Below, one piece after another: positions 8,135-15,757 of a stretch of DNA of 64,000 nt. The DNA is from Verrucomicrobiia bacterium. Its GTDB lineage: Bacteria; Verrucomicrobiota; Verrucomicrobiia; Limisphaerales; Pedosphaeraceae. Below the pieces are notes generated by a model. The model worked only from the letters and a program-made list of their open reading frames with translations, made no database searches and was not told the DNA's origin. Both the position numbers and the translations under genes were made by a program. Each line of letters begins with the position of its first letter. Position 1 is the stretch's first letter. The stretch is taken from contig DATAUW010000012.1 of the NCBI GenBank assembly GCA_036268055.1, positions 1-64,000 on the forward strand. Reading direction: 5' to 3'.

Positions 8135-8860
8135 TTAGATCGCGGGGCGGGCGAACACGGGCGTTGGCGCATAGCTGAAAATAGCGGCGGAAACTTCGTC
8201 GAAGATCAAGCCGCAGTCCCACCAGAATTTCGCGGATGAAACGCCCGCCGCGCGGAGGAGTCCGCGATGGTCCCACATGACGACGAGACAGGACGCGCGA
8301 AAAAGCATTCGCCAAATCGCGCGGTGCAGCACGCGCGAGAGAATGGACATTTCAGCCAAGGCGCGGTGCAGGAATTCGACGTGGAAGGCCACGTGCCCTT
8401 CTTCATCATGCATGATCTGGGCGCATACGGCGCGGATGACGGCGTCGGTCGCGCCATCATGGGCGGCGCGGAAAAATCGTTTCGCGATCATCTCGGGCAT
8501 GAGGAGCACGAGCAATTCCTGGTTCAAGCCGAACAGTCGGCGCAGCAAAATAAAACAGGCGTCGCTCCAATGATGCGTCAGCAGACGCGCGCCGAGGCGG
8601 CGAAGAATTTCCGCCATGAGCCGCGCGTGCTCTTGTTCCTCCTTGATGAATAAATCAATGCTCGCGATGTAAACGGGGTCGTTGGTGGTGGCGGCTTGTT
8701 TGCGCAGGTGGCGGCCTTCGCCCGATTCACCGACCTGAAAGCGCTGAAGCGAATGGATAAGTGGCGCGCGGGCGGCGGGCTCGACGTTGACGCCGCGTTC
8801 CCACGGAATGTCGAGGCGATGCTCGCGATTGTGTTCAAAATATTTCAGCCACTTTTTCAT
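8135..8860 (-). CDS. Ferritin-like diiron protein
   Basis: A helical cytoplasmic protein of 241 residues with two carboxylate/histidine motifs typical of diiron four-helix bundles: KEEQEHARL near residue 75 and MHDEEGHVAFH near residue 155. Such pairs bind two iron ions in ferritin-like oxidases and hydroxylases. A lone N-terminal motif WLKYFEHNREHR precedes the bundle. The start codon overlaps the ispH stop by four bases (ATGA), so both are almost certainly translated from one message. IspH is an oxygen-sensitive iron-sulphur enzyme, so an oxygen- or iron-handling partner would fit, but no substrate can be named. Confidence 0.78.
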   Translation of the reverse strand: MKKWLKYFEHNREHRLDIPWERGVNVEPAARAPLIHSLQRFQVGESGEGRHLRKQAATTNDPVYIASIDLFIKEEQEHARLMAEILRRLGARLLTHHWSDACFILLRRLFGLNQELLVLLMPEMIAKRFFRAAHDGATDAVIRAVCAQIMHDEEGHVAFHVEFLHRALAEMSILSRVLHRAIWRMLFRASCLVVMWDHRGLLRAAGVSSAKFWWDCGLIFDEVSAAIFSYAPTPVFARPAI

Positions 8861-9735
8861 AAGATGGTTTCAAGTTGTGGTGGATTTTTCGTGAGGACTT
8901 GGGCAGAGAAATTTTTCAGCCACTGTTCGACTTCATCCACGGTCGCATCCGGTGTGGAAGTGCCCGCGGTGAGGCCGGCAAGCTGCGCATCCGTGAACCA
9001 TTCCGCACGGAGATCGTGCGCGTTTTTCACATGGTGGACACGCAAGCAATAACGGCGGCAAGTAGCGACAAGTTCGCGGGTGTTATTGCTTTGCGCGCCG
9101 CCGATGACGATGACGACCTCGCATCGGCGCGCGAGTTCGACGGCGGCGTTTTGGCGTTGCTTGGTGGGGCGGCAAACAGTGTCAATGAACCGCACTTCGG
9201 AATCAGGAAAACGCTCGCGAATTTGCGCGACAAGTTTCTCGACTTTGTTCTGCGGTTGGGTGGTTTGCGCGGCGACGCCGAGGCGCGGATGCTCACCAAG
9301 TTTTGCGAGATCGTTTTCGTCGAGAATTACATCGAAGTTATCCAGATCACCGGTGAGACCGCGCACTTCGACGTGGTCGCGCTGGCCAATGATCACCGGG
9401 TGGAAGCCGCTGGCCGCGAGTTGCAGGATGGCATCGTGGGCGAATCGGACGAGCGGGCAAGTGGCTTCGAGCACGTTCAAACCGCGGCGATGCAATCGTT
9501 CAACCGCGCGTTGCGAGGCTCCGTGAGCGGTGATGAGAACATTTGCGGTCGCGATGTCCTCGTCGAACGATTGGAGACGAACACCTTGCGCGCGCAAATC
9601 GGCGAGGACGGTTTCATTGTGGACGAGATCACCGAGAATGGTCAGCGGCGCGGCGGCGTTTTCGCGCAGGGCAAGCGCAATGGCATCGCGCACCCCAAAA
9701 CACATTCCGAGATGTTCAGCTTTAATAACTCGCAT
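8857..9735 (-). CDS. ispH: 4-hydroxy-3-methylbut-2-enyl diphosphate reductase
   Basis: This is the last enzyme of the MEP isoprenoid pathway, making IPP and DMAPP from HMBPP with an iron-sulphur cluster. The three cluster cysteines are Cys12 (LGMCFGV), Cys93 (EATCPLV) and Cys188 (DTVCRPT). Active-site blocks are VHNETV, ITAHGAS, HVEVRGL, AAQTTQP, GGAQSNNT and GTSTPD. The length of 292 is usual. The order is ispH, ferritin-like gene, DUF1361 gene. A TATAAT string on the coding strand lies at 9738-9743, only two bases before the ATG, and a 17-bp palindrome covers the promoter spacer. The true start could therefore be leaderless or slightly downstream. Confidence 0.95.
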   Translation of the reverse strand: MRVIKAEHLGMCFGVRDAIALALRENAAAPLTILGDLVHNETVLADLRAQGVRLQSFDEDIATANVLITAHGASQRAVERLHRRGLNVLEATCPLVRFAHDAILQLAASGFHPVIIGQRDHVEVRGLTGDLDNFDVILDENDLAKLGEHPRLGVAAQTTQPQNKVEKLVAQIRERFPDSEVRFIDTVCRPTKQRQNAAVELARRCEVVIVIGGAQSNNTRELVATCRRYCLRVHHVKNAHDLRAEWFTDAQLAGLTAGTSTPDATVDEVEQWLKNFSAQVLTKNPPQLETIL

Positions 9736-9742
9736 ACATTAT

Positions 9743-9759
9743 ACTTTGTATCACAAAGT
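9743..9759. promoter_or_regulatory. Palindromic operator in the ispH promoter
   Basis: A perfect ACTTTGT-ATC-ACAAAGT palindrome lies eight bases before the ispH start and overlaps a TATAAT string (9738-9743, minus strand). An element with identical arms and spacing lies before the neighbouring regulator operon. It probably binds the winged-helix regulator encoded just upstream. Confidence 0.7.
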
Positions 9760-9791
9760 AACAGACCAGCCGGTTTGATTTTCGTTCAAAA

Positions 9792-10103
9792 TCATTTCGA
9801 GGGCTTGTTTTGCTTGACGATTTTTTCGAGGAGATTGATGTAGGCGGTGAAGGCTTTGTGGCCTTCGGAAGTGAGCGAGCAGGTGGTGAGCGGGCGCTTA
9901 TTTTGATACGACTTTGCCACGGAGATATAACCGGCTTCCTGCAAGGTGCGGATGTGCGTGGTGAGGTTGCCGTCGGTCATGGAGAGCGTGTCACGCAACT
10001 CGGTGAAGGACAGTTCCGGTGACGCGGCAAGCAGCGACATGATGCCGAGGCGGCCTTGCTCGTGGATGATCCGATCAAGATTGAGAAACGGTTCGAGATT
10101 CAC
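9792..10103 (-). CDS. Winged-helix transcriptional regulator
   Basis: A 103-residue single-domain winged-helix protein of the small MarR/ArsR-like class (HTH_27 type). The recognisable parts are LDRIIHEQGRLGIMSLL, ELSFTELRDTLSMTDGNLTTHIRTL as helix-turn-helix in two pieces, and the wing AGYISVAKSYQNKRPLTTCSLT. It lacks a sensor domain. Its start overlaps the stop of the membrane-protein gene by four bases, so the two form an operon. Identical 17-bp palindromes lie before this operon and before ispH, suggesting autoregulation plus control of ispH. In related pairs the membrane partner modulates the regulator, which here is inference. Confidence 0.88.
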   Translation of the reverse strand: MNLEPFLNLDRIIHEQGRLGIMSLLAASPELSFTELRDTLSMTDGNLTTHIRTLQEAGYISVAKSYQNKRPLTTCSLTSEGHKAFTAYINLLEKIVKQNKPSK

Positions 10104-10732
10104 GCTGCGCTCTTCCGCGGTTCGGTGAAGTATAAATAAATACCGCAGGCAAGATGGGTTGCGCCGAAAATAACGCCCATGAAAAAATGAGATGAAATAT
10201 TAGTCCCACTTGATTGAGTAATGAGAAAATGAATGAACAAAAGCAAGCCTTCGCCGAGAAAACCCCAGCCCAGCAAACGAATTCCACGCGGCATAAAGAA
10301 CCCCGCCGAATGCAGGGCGAGTCCGTAGAGGACGGTCCAAATCAGGACGACCGGTTCCGCAATTTCTTCCGAATCCGAAGTTGAGGCAGTGGCCAAGGTG
10401 GTTAATCCCACGATCAACCCAACGAGTAACGCGGGTGCCATGGCTTGCGCCACACGCCGCGTGGGCGGCGACCAAAATTTTTCGCCGTGCCGCGATGCCT
10501 GGCGTCGCACAAGCAAGAGAGAGCCGGCCAGCGCAAACACACCGACGAGCATCCAATAAAGAGAGAAATAACTGAGATTCTCGAGTTTGAGCAAGCGGCC
10601 CACAACGGCGGCAATAATGCCGACGCCGCCGACGAAGGTGGAAATTGGAGCGAGCGCGCGGCGATAAAGCGCCGAGCGTTCCATGAGGGTGCGAATTGTT
10701 TCGAGGTTTTGGGCAGCCCAATTTGTTTCCAT
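10100..10732 (-). CDS. Six-segment membrane protein paired with the regulator
   Basis: A 210-residue protein with about six membrane helices, starting from an amphipathic cytoplasmic N-terminus (WAAQNLETIRTLMERSALYR). A short charged loop LLVRRQASRHGEKFW lies near residue 75. I do not recognise the family with certainty. Similar proteins occur upstream of small winged-helix regulators. The gene is first in its operon, and a 17-bp palindrome starts seven bases before its ATG, with a TTGACA -35 box further upstream. A role as signal input or anti-regulator for the winged-helix protein is plausible. Confidence 0.75.
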   Translation of the reverse strand: METNWAAQNLETIRTLMERSALYRRALAPISTFVGGVGIIAAVVGRLLKLENLSYFSLYWMLVGVFALAGSLLLVRRQASRHGEKFWSPPTRRVAQAMAPALLVGLIVGLTTLATASTSDSEEIAEPVVLIWTVLYGLALHSAGFFMPRGIRLLGWGFLGEGLLLFIHFLITQSSGTNISSHFFMGVIFGATHLACGIYLYFTEPRKSAA

Positions 10733-10738
10733 GAGGAC

Positions 10739-10766
10739 ACTTTGTAAGACAAAGTAGTTTTGTCAA
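10739..10766 (-). promoter_or_regulatory. Promoter and palindromic operator of the regulator operon
   Basis: A perfect -35 hexamer TTGACA lies on the minus strand (10761-10766). Immediately downstream is the palindrome ACTTTGT-AAG-ACAAAGT (10739-10755), placed where the -10 region should be and seven bases from the start codon. Arms and three-base spacing are identical to the ispH element; only the spacer differs. This suits a repressor site. Confidence 0.75.
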
Positions 10767-10963
10767 GGCAGGACTTTGGATGCGGGTTTTCAGTTTCAAG
10801 TGCCAAGTTTCAGTGAGGAATGGCGGAGATAACACGAAAGCTGATTTTTGGGGTTAATGAGAAGTGATGGGTGAGCGGGTGGGCATTGAACTTTCACGTT
10901 TTTCGATTGCGGTTGACGGGAGCTTGCATCTGGGCGAGTTTGGCGGCGAAAGGAACGTGACCC

Positions 10964-11398
10964 ATGAATGGAATCTTTTTGCTGCCAATCTTTTTCGGGG
11001 TTGTATTTTTTGCGCTGTTCGCCGGCATATTCGTATTCATTGTTTACAGCACAGCGAAAACACGCGCGTTCAAGCGTCTTCATGAATTGCGGCGCGCGGA
11101 ATATTTGACGGCGTTTGATCCGAATGATCCCGAGAACTTGCATCATCCGGGCAACGCAATGAACCACGGTCATGGCCAGCATCATCCTGGCCTGGTGGTG
11201 GTTGATGTTTCCGCACCGGATTTATCTTCGCCACCGCATCAATCGCATCAGCCGCATCACCATCATCATTCGCCCGATTTTTCGCACTCGCATCATCCAC
11301 ATCATCACCAAGACATGCCGCCCGCCGCGCCGCCGCCAAGTTTTGATGGCGGAGGGCATCATCACGGCGGGGACATGGGTGGCGGGCATCATCATTGA
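10964..11398 (+). CDS. Small membrane protein with a histidine-rich tail
   Basis: A single strong membrane segment (IFLLPIFFGVVFFALFAGIF in part) is followed by a short basic stretch and then about 80 residues dominated by histidine, with runs such as PHHHHHSP and GGGHHHGGD. Histidine-rich tails usually bind Zn, Ni, Co or Cu. The N-out or N-in topology is not certain. The DNA tail is rich in CAT codons and looks repeat-expanded. The stop TGA overlaps a possible TTG start of the next gene. I do not know a named family. Possible roles are metal storage or a metal sink at the membrane. Confidence 0.7.
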   Translation: MNGIFLLPIFFGVVFFALFAGIFVFIVYSTAKTRAFKRLHELRRAEYLTAFDPNDPENLHHPGNAMNHGHGQHHPGLVVVDVSAPDLSSPPHQSHQPHHHHHSPDFSHSHHPHHHQDMPPAAPPPSFDGGGHHHGGDMGGGHHH

Positions 11399-11415
11399 TT
11401 GCGCGAAAGCGGTTC

Positions 11416-11970
11416 ATGAAAATTGTGGCTAGCGGAAATTCCATGTGCTTGCGAGTGGCGCGGGCGGAAGACGTGCCCGCGCTGGAAGAATTGATTCCGA
11501 TTTCCGTGCGGGCATTGCAAGCGGCGTATTATTCAAAGGAGCAGATGGACGCGGCCATCGGGCCGATCTTCGGCGTGGATCAGCAACTCATCGCGGACGG
11601 AACTTATTTTATCGTCGAGGACGCGGGGGAAGTCATCGGTTGCGGTGGTTGGAGCAAGCGCAAATCTCTTTGCGGAAGCGGACCCGCTGGTGAAAGTACG
11701 GCGACGGAATTGAGTTCCGTTCACGACGCGGCGCGGGTACGCGCGTTTTTTGTGCACCCAAATTGGGCGCGACGCGGCGTGGGAAGCTTGATTATGAAAG
11801 CGTGTGAAAGCGCAATCAGGGCGGCGGGTTTTCGGCGGGTGGAAATTTTAGCGACGCTGGCGGGCGAGCCATTGTATGCGTCGTTCGGTTACGTCGTGGC
11901 GGACCGGTATGAGCTTAAATTATCCAATGGGCTTGCCCTGCCGGTCGTAAGCATGGCGAAGAAATTTTAA
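11416..11970 (+). CDS. GNAT family N-acetyltransferase
   Basis: An acetyl-CoA-dependent transferase of the GNAT fold. The N-terminal strand-helix reads CLRVARAEDVPALEELI, and the acetyl-CoA-binding turn lies in VHPNWARRGVGSLIM, a clear R-x-x-G-x-G/A pattern. The last strands read RVEILATLAGEPLYASFGY. Possible starts are TTG 11395, ATG 11416 and ATG 11443. The last begins at the domain edge, and 11416 is used here. The gene follows the His-rich protein with little or no gap, so the two may be co-transcribed. The substrate is not predictable. Confidence 0.85.
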   Translation: MKIVASGNSMCLRVARAEDVPALEELIPISVRALQAAYYSKEQMDAAIGPIFGVDQQLIADGTYFIVEDAGEVIGCGGWSKRKSLCGSGPAGESTATELSSVHDAARVRAFFVHPNWARRGVGSLIMKACESAIRAAGFRRVEILATLAGEPLYASFGYVVADRYELKLSNGLALPVVSMAKKF

Positions 11971-12386
11971 TATCCCGAGGGCGCGGGAAATTGCTGCCAA
12001 TCCTTGGCCACGCCATTGACGAACACCACTTGTGCGCGCACGTAAGTGATCGGGGTATAGGAGTCATACATGCGAAAGCGTCCCCAGGAACGCGTGTCCT
12101 GAATATAGCTGCCTTGATAAATCCAAGTGACAGATTCGCCGGCAGAATTGCCACCGGAAAGAACCTGGCTGGGTTTGCCCCATGCGATCATCACGCCGTC
12201 CATGCTCATTCCGACCTTGACCTGACCGGCATCAACCGCGGCGCGCATCTCGGGAGTGAGAGCATCGTAAGCGGCAGGACGGGCTTGTTTGCGCGCGGCG
12301 ATGGTATTTTGCGTGGCGCAACCGGCGGCAAACAAGGACGCGACCGCGAGCAGCACGGAAATTTTCAAGTGAAGAAAGCGTTGCAT
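11967..12386 (-). CDS. Small lipoprotein with OmpA/BamE-like assembly fold features
   Basis: The 139-residue protein begins MQRFLHLKISVLLAVASLF and has a lipobox AAGC at about residue 23. The mature part contains MRAAVDAGQVKVGMSMDGVMIAWGKP, here split over two phrases: a V-K-V-G-M-S helix-turn and W-G-K-P. This resembles the SmpA/BamE-type lipoprotein motif in which a helix precedes a G-x-P turn. That family link is tentative. It is convergent with the acetyltransferase gene, overlapping by four bases at the 3' ends. An upstream TTG could add five residues, but the ATG places the signal peptide correctly. Confidence 0.7.
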   Translation of the reverse strand: MQRFLHLKISVLLAVASLFAAGCATQNTIAARKQARPAAYDALTPEMRAAVDAGQVKVGMSMDGVMIAWGKPSQVLSGGNSAGESVTWIYQGSYIQDTRSWGRFRMYDSYTPITYVRAQVVFVNGVAKDWQQFPAPSGY

Positions 12387-12480
12387 AAAAGCGTCAATCA
12401 ATAATCACGTTGGACACGCTTTGAGCTTAGTCCGATAAACCCTTGCTGTAAAGTGAGGCAAACGCTAGAGTCGAAAATAT

Positions 12481-13011
12481 ATGAAATGGCTAGTTTACGC
12501 ACTGATGACGGTTGTCGCCTGGGGGTTGTATGGCATTTTTCTTCATAGCGGCCAGGTGGGAATGGCAGATAAAAACAACGCGCTTTATAAATCATTTTTG
12601 TTCGTCGGGCTGGCGTATTTTTTGACGGCGGTGCTCGCGCCGCTGGCGATGTTGAAGGCCAATGGTGCGACGTGGGTTTTCCCAATGCAAGGGATGAAGT
12701 GGTCGCTCTTGGCGGGAATCGTCGGCGCGGTGGGGGCATTTTGCGTGCTGCTGGCGTTTGCGAACGGCGGCAAACCGGGCGTGGTGATGTCCATCGTGTT
12801 CGGCGGCGCGCCCATTATTAATGCGATCGTGGCAATCGGGATGAATCCGCCGGAAGATGGCTGGGGCGCGATTCCGTTTCAATTTTACGTCGGTATCTTG
12901 CTGGTGGCAGTGGGCGCGGTGATGGTGACTTATTACAAACCCGCGATGGCGCGCCATGCGCCGGTTCCGGTTGCGGCGCAAAGCCCGATAACTCCGGCGA
13001 AAGCCGATTGA
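12481..13011 (+). CDS. Half-size DMT-type membrane protein
   Basis: A 176-residue hydrophobic protein with about five membrane segments: MKWLVYALMTVVAWGLYGIF, FVGLAYFLTAVLAPLAML, WSLLAGIVGAVGAFCVLLAF, MSIVFGGAPIINAIVAIGM and FYVGILLVAVGAVMVTYY. The GGxP turn between segments is typical of the EamA/drug-metabolite-transporter repeat, of which this would be one half. Such half-size proteins act as homodimers. The substrate is unknown. The C-terminal tail is proline/alanine-rich and soluble. The next gene starts five bases after its stop, so they are probably one operon with the ligase. Confidence 0.75.
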   Translation: MKWLVYALMTVVAWGLYGIFLHSGQVGMADKNNALYKSFLFVGLAYFLTAVLAPLAMLKANGATWVFPMQGMKWSLLAGIVGAVGAFCVLLAFANGGKPGVVMSIVFGGAPIINAIVAIGMNPPEDGWGAIPFQFYVGILLVAVGAVMVTYYKPAMARHAPVPVAAQSPITPAKAD

Positions 13012-13015
13012 CCGC

Positions 13016-14302
13016 GTGGCCGGCGGTCTTCATCCCGCGCGTGCGGAAATCCGGGCCGGCCAGCTTGAGGAACTTCGCTCGCTCGTGGCGGAATTATTTC
13101 CGGGCAATTCCTTTTACGCGAAAAAATTAAATGCGGTGGGCGTGACCTTCGACGTCGCATCGCTGGAAGATTTTTCCCAGCGCTTTCCCTTCACCACCAA
13201 GTCCGAACTCGTCGAAGATCAACTCGCCCATCCGCCGTATGGCACGGGGTTGACTTATCCGCTGAGCCATTACACACGATTTCACCAGACGAGCGGCACG
13301 ATGGGCACGCCGTTGCGCTGGCTGGACACGGCGGATAGCTGGGAGTGGATGCTTGAGAGTTGGGGAGAAGTTTTTCGCGCGGCGGGAGTGACGGCGAGCG
13401 ACCGGATTTATTTTGCGTTCACGTTCGGGCCGTTCATTGGGTTTTGGATGGCGTTCGAGGCGGGCTCGCGGCTGGGGGCGTTATGTTTGCCGGGCGGGGG
13501 ATTGAGCAGTGCGGCGCGGCTGCGAATGATCGTGGACAATCAGGCGACGGTTTTGTGCTGCACGCCGACTTATGCGATCCGCCTGGCGGAAGTCGCGGCG
13601 GAAGAAAAAATTGACCTGAGCCGCAGCAAAGTCAAAACGATCATCGTCGCGGGCGAGCCGGGCGGAAGCCTGCCTTCGGTGCGGGGACGAATGGAAAAAT
13701 TGTGGAACGGCGCGCGGGTGTTCGATCATCACGGGATGACGGAGGTTGGGCCGGTGACGTTTGAATGCCCGCAGCGACCGGGAGTTTTGCACGTCATCGA
13801 GAAAGCGTATTACGCGGAGATCATCGAGCCGGGCACGGGAAAAGCGGCGGCGCCGGGCACGGCGGGGGAATTGGTTTTGACGACGTTGGGACGGACGGGC
13901 TCGCCGCTGCTGCGGTATCGAACGGGCGATTTGGTAAAGGCGGATGCGCAGCCTTGTGTATGCGGACGAAATGATCTGGCGTTGGTCGGCGGGATTTTGG
14001 GCCGCACGGATGACATGGTGGTGGTGCGGGGGGTGAATGTGTATCCGAGCGCGATGGAGGAGATCATTCGCGCGACGGATGGCGTGCTGGAATATCGCGT
14101 GCATGTGAGCACGGTGCAGGCATTGACGGAATTAAGTTTGGAAATCGAGCCGCGGCTGGATTGCGCGGACACGGCGGATTTGAAGCAGCGATTGGAAAAA
14201 TATTTTCAGACCAATCTTGCGTTGCGGATTCCGGTGAGGACGGTGGCGAGCGGGTCATTGCCGCGATTTGAAATGAAGGCGCGGCGGTGGGTGCGGGACT
14301 GA
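13016..14302 (+). CDS. Phenylacetate-CoA ligase-like adenylate-forming enzyme
   Basis: This ANL-superfamily enzyme of the PaaK branch would activate a carboxylic acid as acyl-AMP and then transfer it to CoA or another thiol. Visible motifs are HQTSGTMGTPLRW (phosphate-binding loop) near residue 91, IVAGEPGGS near 220, FDHHGMTEVGP (A5) near 241, YRTGDLV near 301 and ILGRTDDMVVVRGVNVYPS near 324, ending with PRFEMKARRWV. Its 428 residues match PaaK-type ligases. The start is a GTG five bases after the preceding stop. The acid substrate is unknown. It lies 3.3 kb from the chorismate-lyase/halogenase operon on the other strand, so an aromatic substrate is possible but unproven. Confidence 0.85.
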   Translation: MAGGLHPARAEIRAGQLEELRSLVAELFPGNSFYAKKLNAVGVTFDVASLEDFSQRFPFTTKSELVEDQLAHPPYGTGLTYPLSHYTRFHQTSGTMGTPLRWLDTADSWEWMLESWGEVFRAAGVTASDRIYFAFTFGPFIGFWMAFEAGSRLGALCLPGGGLSSAARLRMIVDNQATVLCCTPTYAIRLAEVAAEEKIDLSRSKVKTIIVAGEPGGSLPSVRGRMEKLWNGARVFDHHGMTEVGPVTFECPQRPGVLHVIEKAYYAEIIEPGTGKAAAPGTAGELVLTTLGRTGSPLLRYRTGDLVKADAQPCVCGRNDLALVGGILGRTDDMVVVRGVNVYPSAMEEIIRATDGVLEYRVHVSTVQALTELSLEIEPRLDCADTADLKQRLEKYFQTNLALRIPVRTVASGSLPRFEMKARRWVRD

Positions 14303-14306
14303 TGGA

Positions 14307-14330
14307 AGTGCGGAATGCGGAGTGCGGAGG
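14307..14330. repeat. GTGCGGAATGCGGAGTGCGG repeat copy
   Basis: A copy of the GCGGAGTGCGGAAT dispersed repeat lies just after the ligase gene. Other copies occur between genes at 40086-40117 and 41271-41317, and inside the TPR membrane-protein gene at 22092-22140 and 22640-22672. Confidence 0.7.
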
Positions 14331-14385
14331 GTGGAATTGATGAGGCAGCGGCGGGGGTTTTGAGCGTAGGAGATGGGGTTACGGG

Positions 14386-15690
14386 TTAATAGGTTAAGGC
14401 TCCTCGCGTGGTTGTGACTTCTTCATAGGCGCGCAGGACTTCGGCGGCCATGAATTCTGAATTGAATTTTTCAAGCACGGCTTTGCGGCCGGTCGCGCCG
14501 AGTTCGCGGGCGCGCGTGGAATCAAGGAGCAGCGGTTCGAGGGCATCAGCCAGGGCGCAGGGATCGCCGGGTTCGCACAAAACACCGCCACCAGTGGCTT
14601 CGATGAGTTCGGGAAATGCGGCGTGGCGCGGTTGCACGATGGGCACGCCGCTCGCCAGCGCTTCGATGACGTAAAGGCCGAAGGCTTCACCATAAAGCGC
14701 GGGCACGGAAAAAACCGATAGTGAACGGAAGAACGCGAGCTTCTCTTCGCGACTGACGTTGGGGGAAAATTCGACGTCGTCCAAAAAAACTTTTGCGCGG
14801 AGACGATCGCGCAGGGAATTGACGAAGGGTTGATCCGCCGGGCCGCAACCGCCGCCGATTTTCAATTTGAGATTGGGGATGCGATGGCGCTCTTTCAAAA
14901 TGATGAAGGCTTCGACGAGTGTATCCAAACCTTTCTCGCGGCACATGCGCGCGAAAAAACCGAGCGTGGGATTCGCGGGCGCGGGCGCGGCTTCGTAGCC
15001 GCTGAGATTGATGCCATCGTGAATGACGCGCACGCGGCTCGCGGGCAGGCGGAGGCGCTCGCTCATGCGGTCGCCGAAATAACGCGAGGGCGGGATGAAC
15101 AGGTCAATGTCTTTGCAACGCCCGGCGAGGGTTTGCCAGGTGAGCGCGCGATGAGAATCGGGAAGCGCGTCGAGAAAATAATCTTCGCCCTGCAACACAC
15201 ACGCGATGGGCGCGCCGAGTTCGGATTTGAGGCGGCGAGCCATGCCGGCTAGCAGGGCGTTGGAGAGGCAAATGATGTCGGGCCGGGGTTGCGTTTTGAG
15301 AAAGGCGATGAGTTGTTCGAGCTCGCGCGCTTGATGGCCTTGCTCGCCGCGAATCATGGAGAGTGTGAGGTCGCCGAGATCGGTAGCGCGGGTTTTGGCG
15401 GCGCGACCAGCGGCAAATTTCAGCAATGCGGGCGAATTAAAAAGGTTGTGAAGCCACGCGGGCGCGTTGCGAAAGAGCGCGGATTTTTGTTCGAGATAAA
15501 CGGTGATGCCGTTGAAAAAAATGGGCAGGCCGCGCGTTTCATCGGCTTCATCGAGCGTGAGCGGGAGATAGAGGGGAATCATCGTCACGTCGTGGCCGCG
15601 GCGGCGGAGCGAGTGGACGAGGGCGTTATCGCGGAAACAATTTCCGCAATACATGGCCCCGGCGCCGGGAGTGATCTGGACGATGTTCAT
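14386..15690 (-). CDS. GT4-type glycosyltransferase
   Basis: A cytoplasmic retaining glycosyltransferase of the GT-B fold. The N-terminal domain begins MNIVQITPGAGAMYCGNC. The C-terminal nucleotide-sugar domain has PTLGFFARMCREKGLDTLVEA in two parts, FSPNVSREEKLAFFRS, and the E-x7-E motif in GEAFGLYVIEALASGVPIV. The 434-residue length is normal. It has no membrane segment. Donor and acceptor cannot be read from sequence. It lies just downstream of the three-gene halogenase-like operon on the same strand with a 67-base gap carrying a palindromic repeat, so it may or may not belong to that unit. Confidence 0.87.
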   Translation of the reverse strand: MNIVQITPGAGAMYCGNCFRDNALVHSLRRRGHDVTMIPLYLPLTLDEADETRGLPIFFNGITVYLEQKSALFRNAPAWLHNLFNSPALLKFAAGRAAKTRATDLGDLTLSMIRGEQGHQARELEQLIAFLKTQPRPDIICLSNALLAGMARRLKSELGAPIACVLQGEDYFLDALPDSHRALTWQTLAGRCKDIDLFIPPSRYFGDRMSERLRLPASRVRVIHDGINLSGYEAAPAPANPTLGFFARMCREKGLDTLVEAFIILKERHRIPNLKLKIGGGCGPADQPFVNSLRDRLRAKVFLDDVEFSPNVSREEKLAFFRSLSVFSVPALYGEAFGLYVIEALASGVPIVQPRHAAFPELIEATGGGVLCEPGDPCALADALEPLLLDSTRARELGATGRKAVLEKFNSEFMAAEVLRAYEEVTTTRGALTY

Positions 15691-15703
15691 TATGCGCGCG
15701 TCC

Positions 15704-15727
15704 GGCGGTCATAGACCGCCGCTACAG
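15704..15727. repeat. Palindromic GGCGGTC-ATA-GACCGCC element
   Basis: A perfect seven-base-pair hairpin with a three-base loop, followed by GCTACAG. It lies between the glycosyltransferase start and the halogenase-like stop. It is a full copy of the TCATAGACC repeat family, whose first half opens this window. Confidence 0.75.
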
Positions 15728-15757
15728 TTTATGAAGTCATCGGCCTGTGCCCGTCAA

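Noticed and set aside
11240-11398. CAT-rich stretch as a CRISPR-like or tandem repeat array
   Set aside because: It is a protein-coding histidine tract with no regular spacing or spacers.
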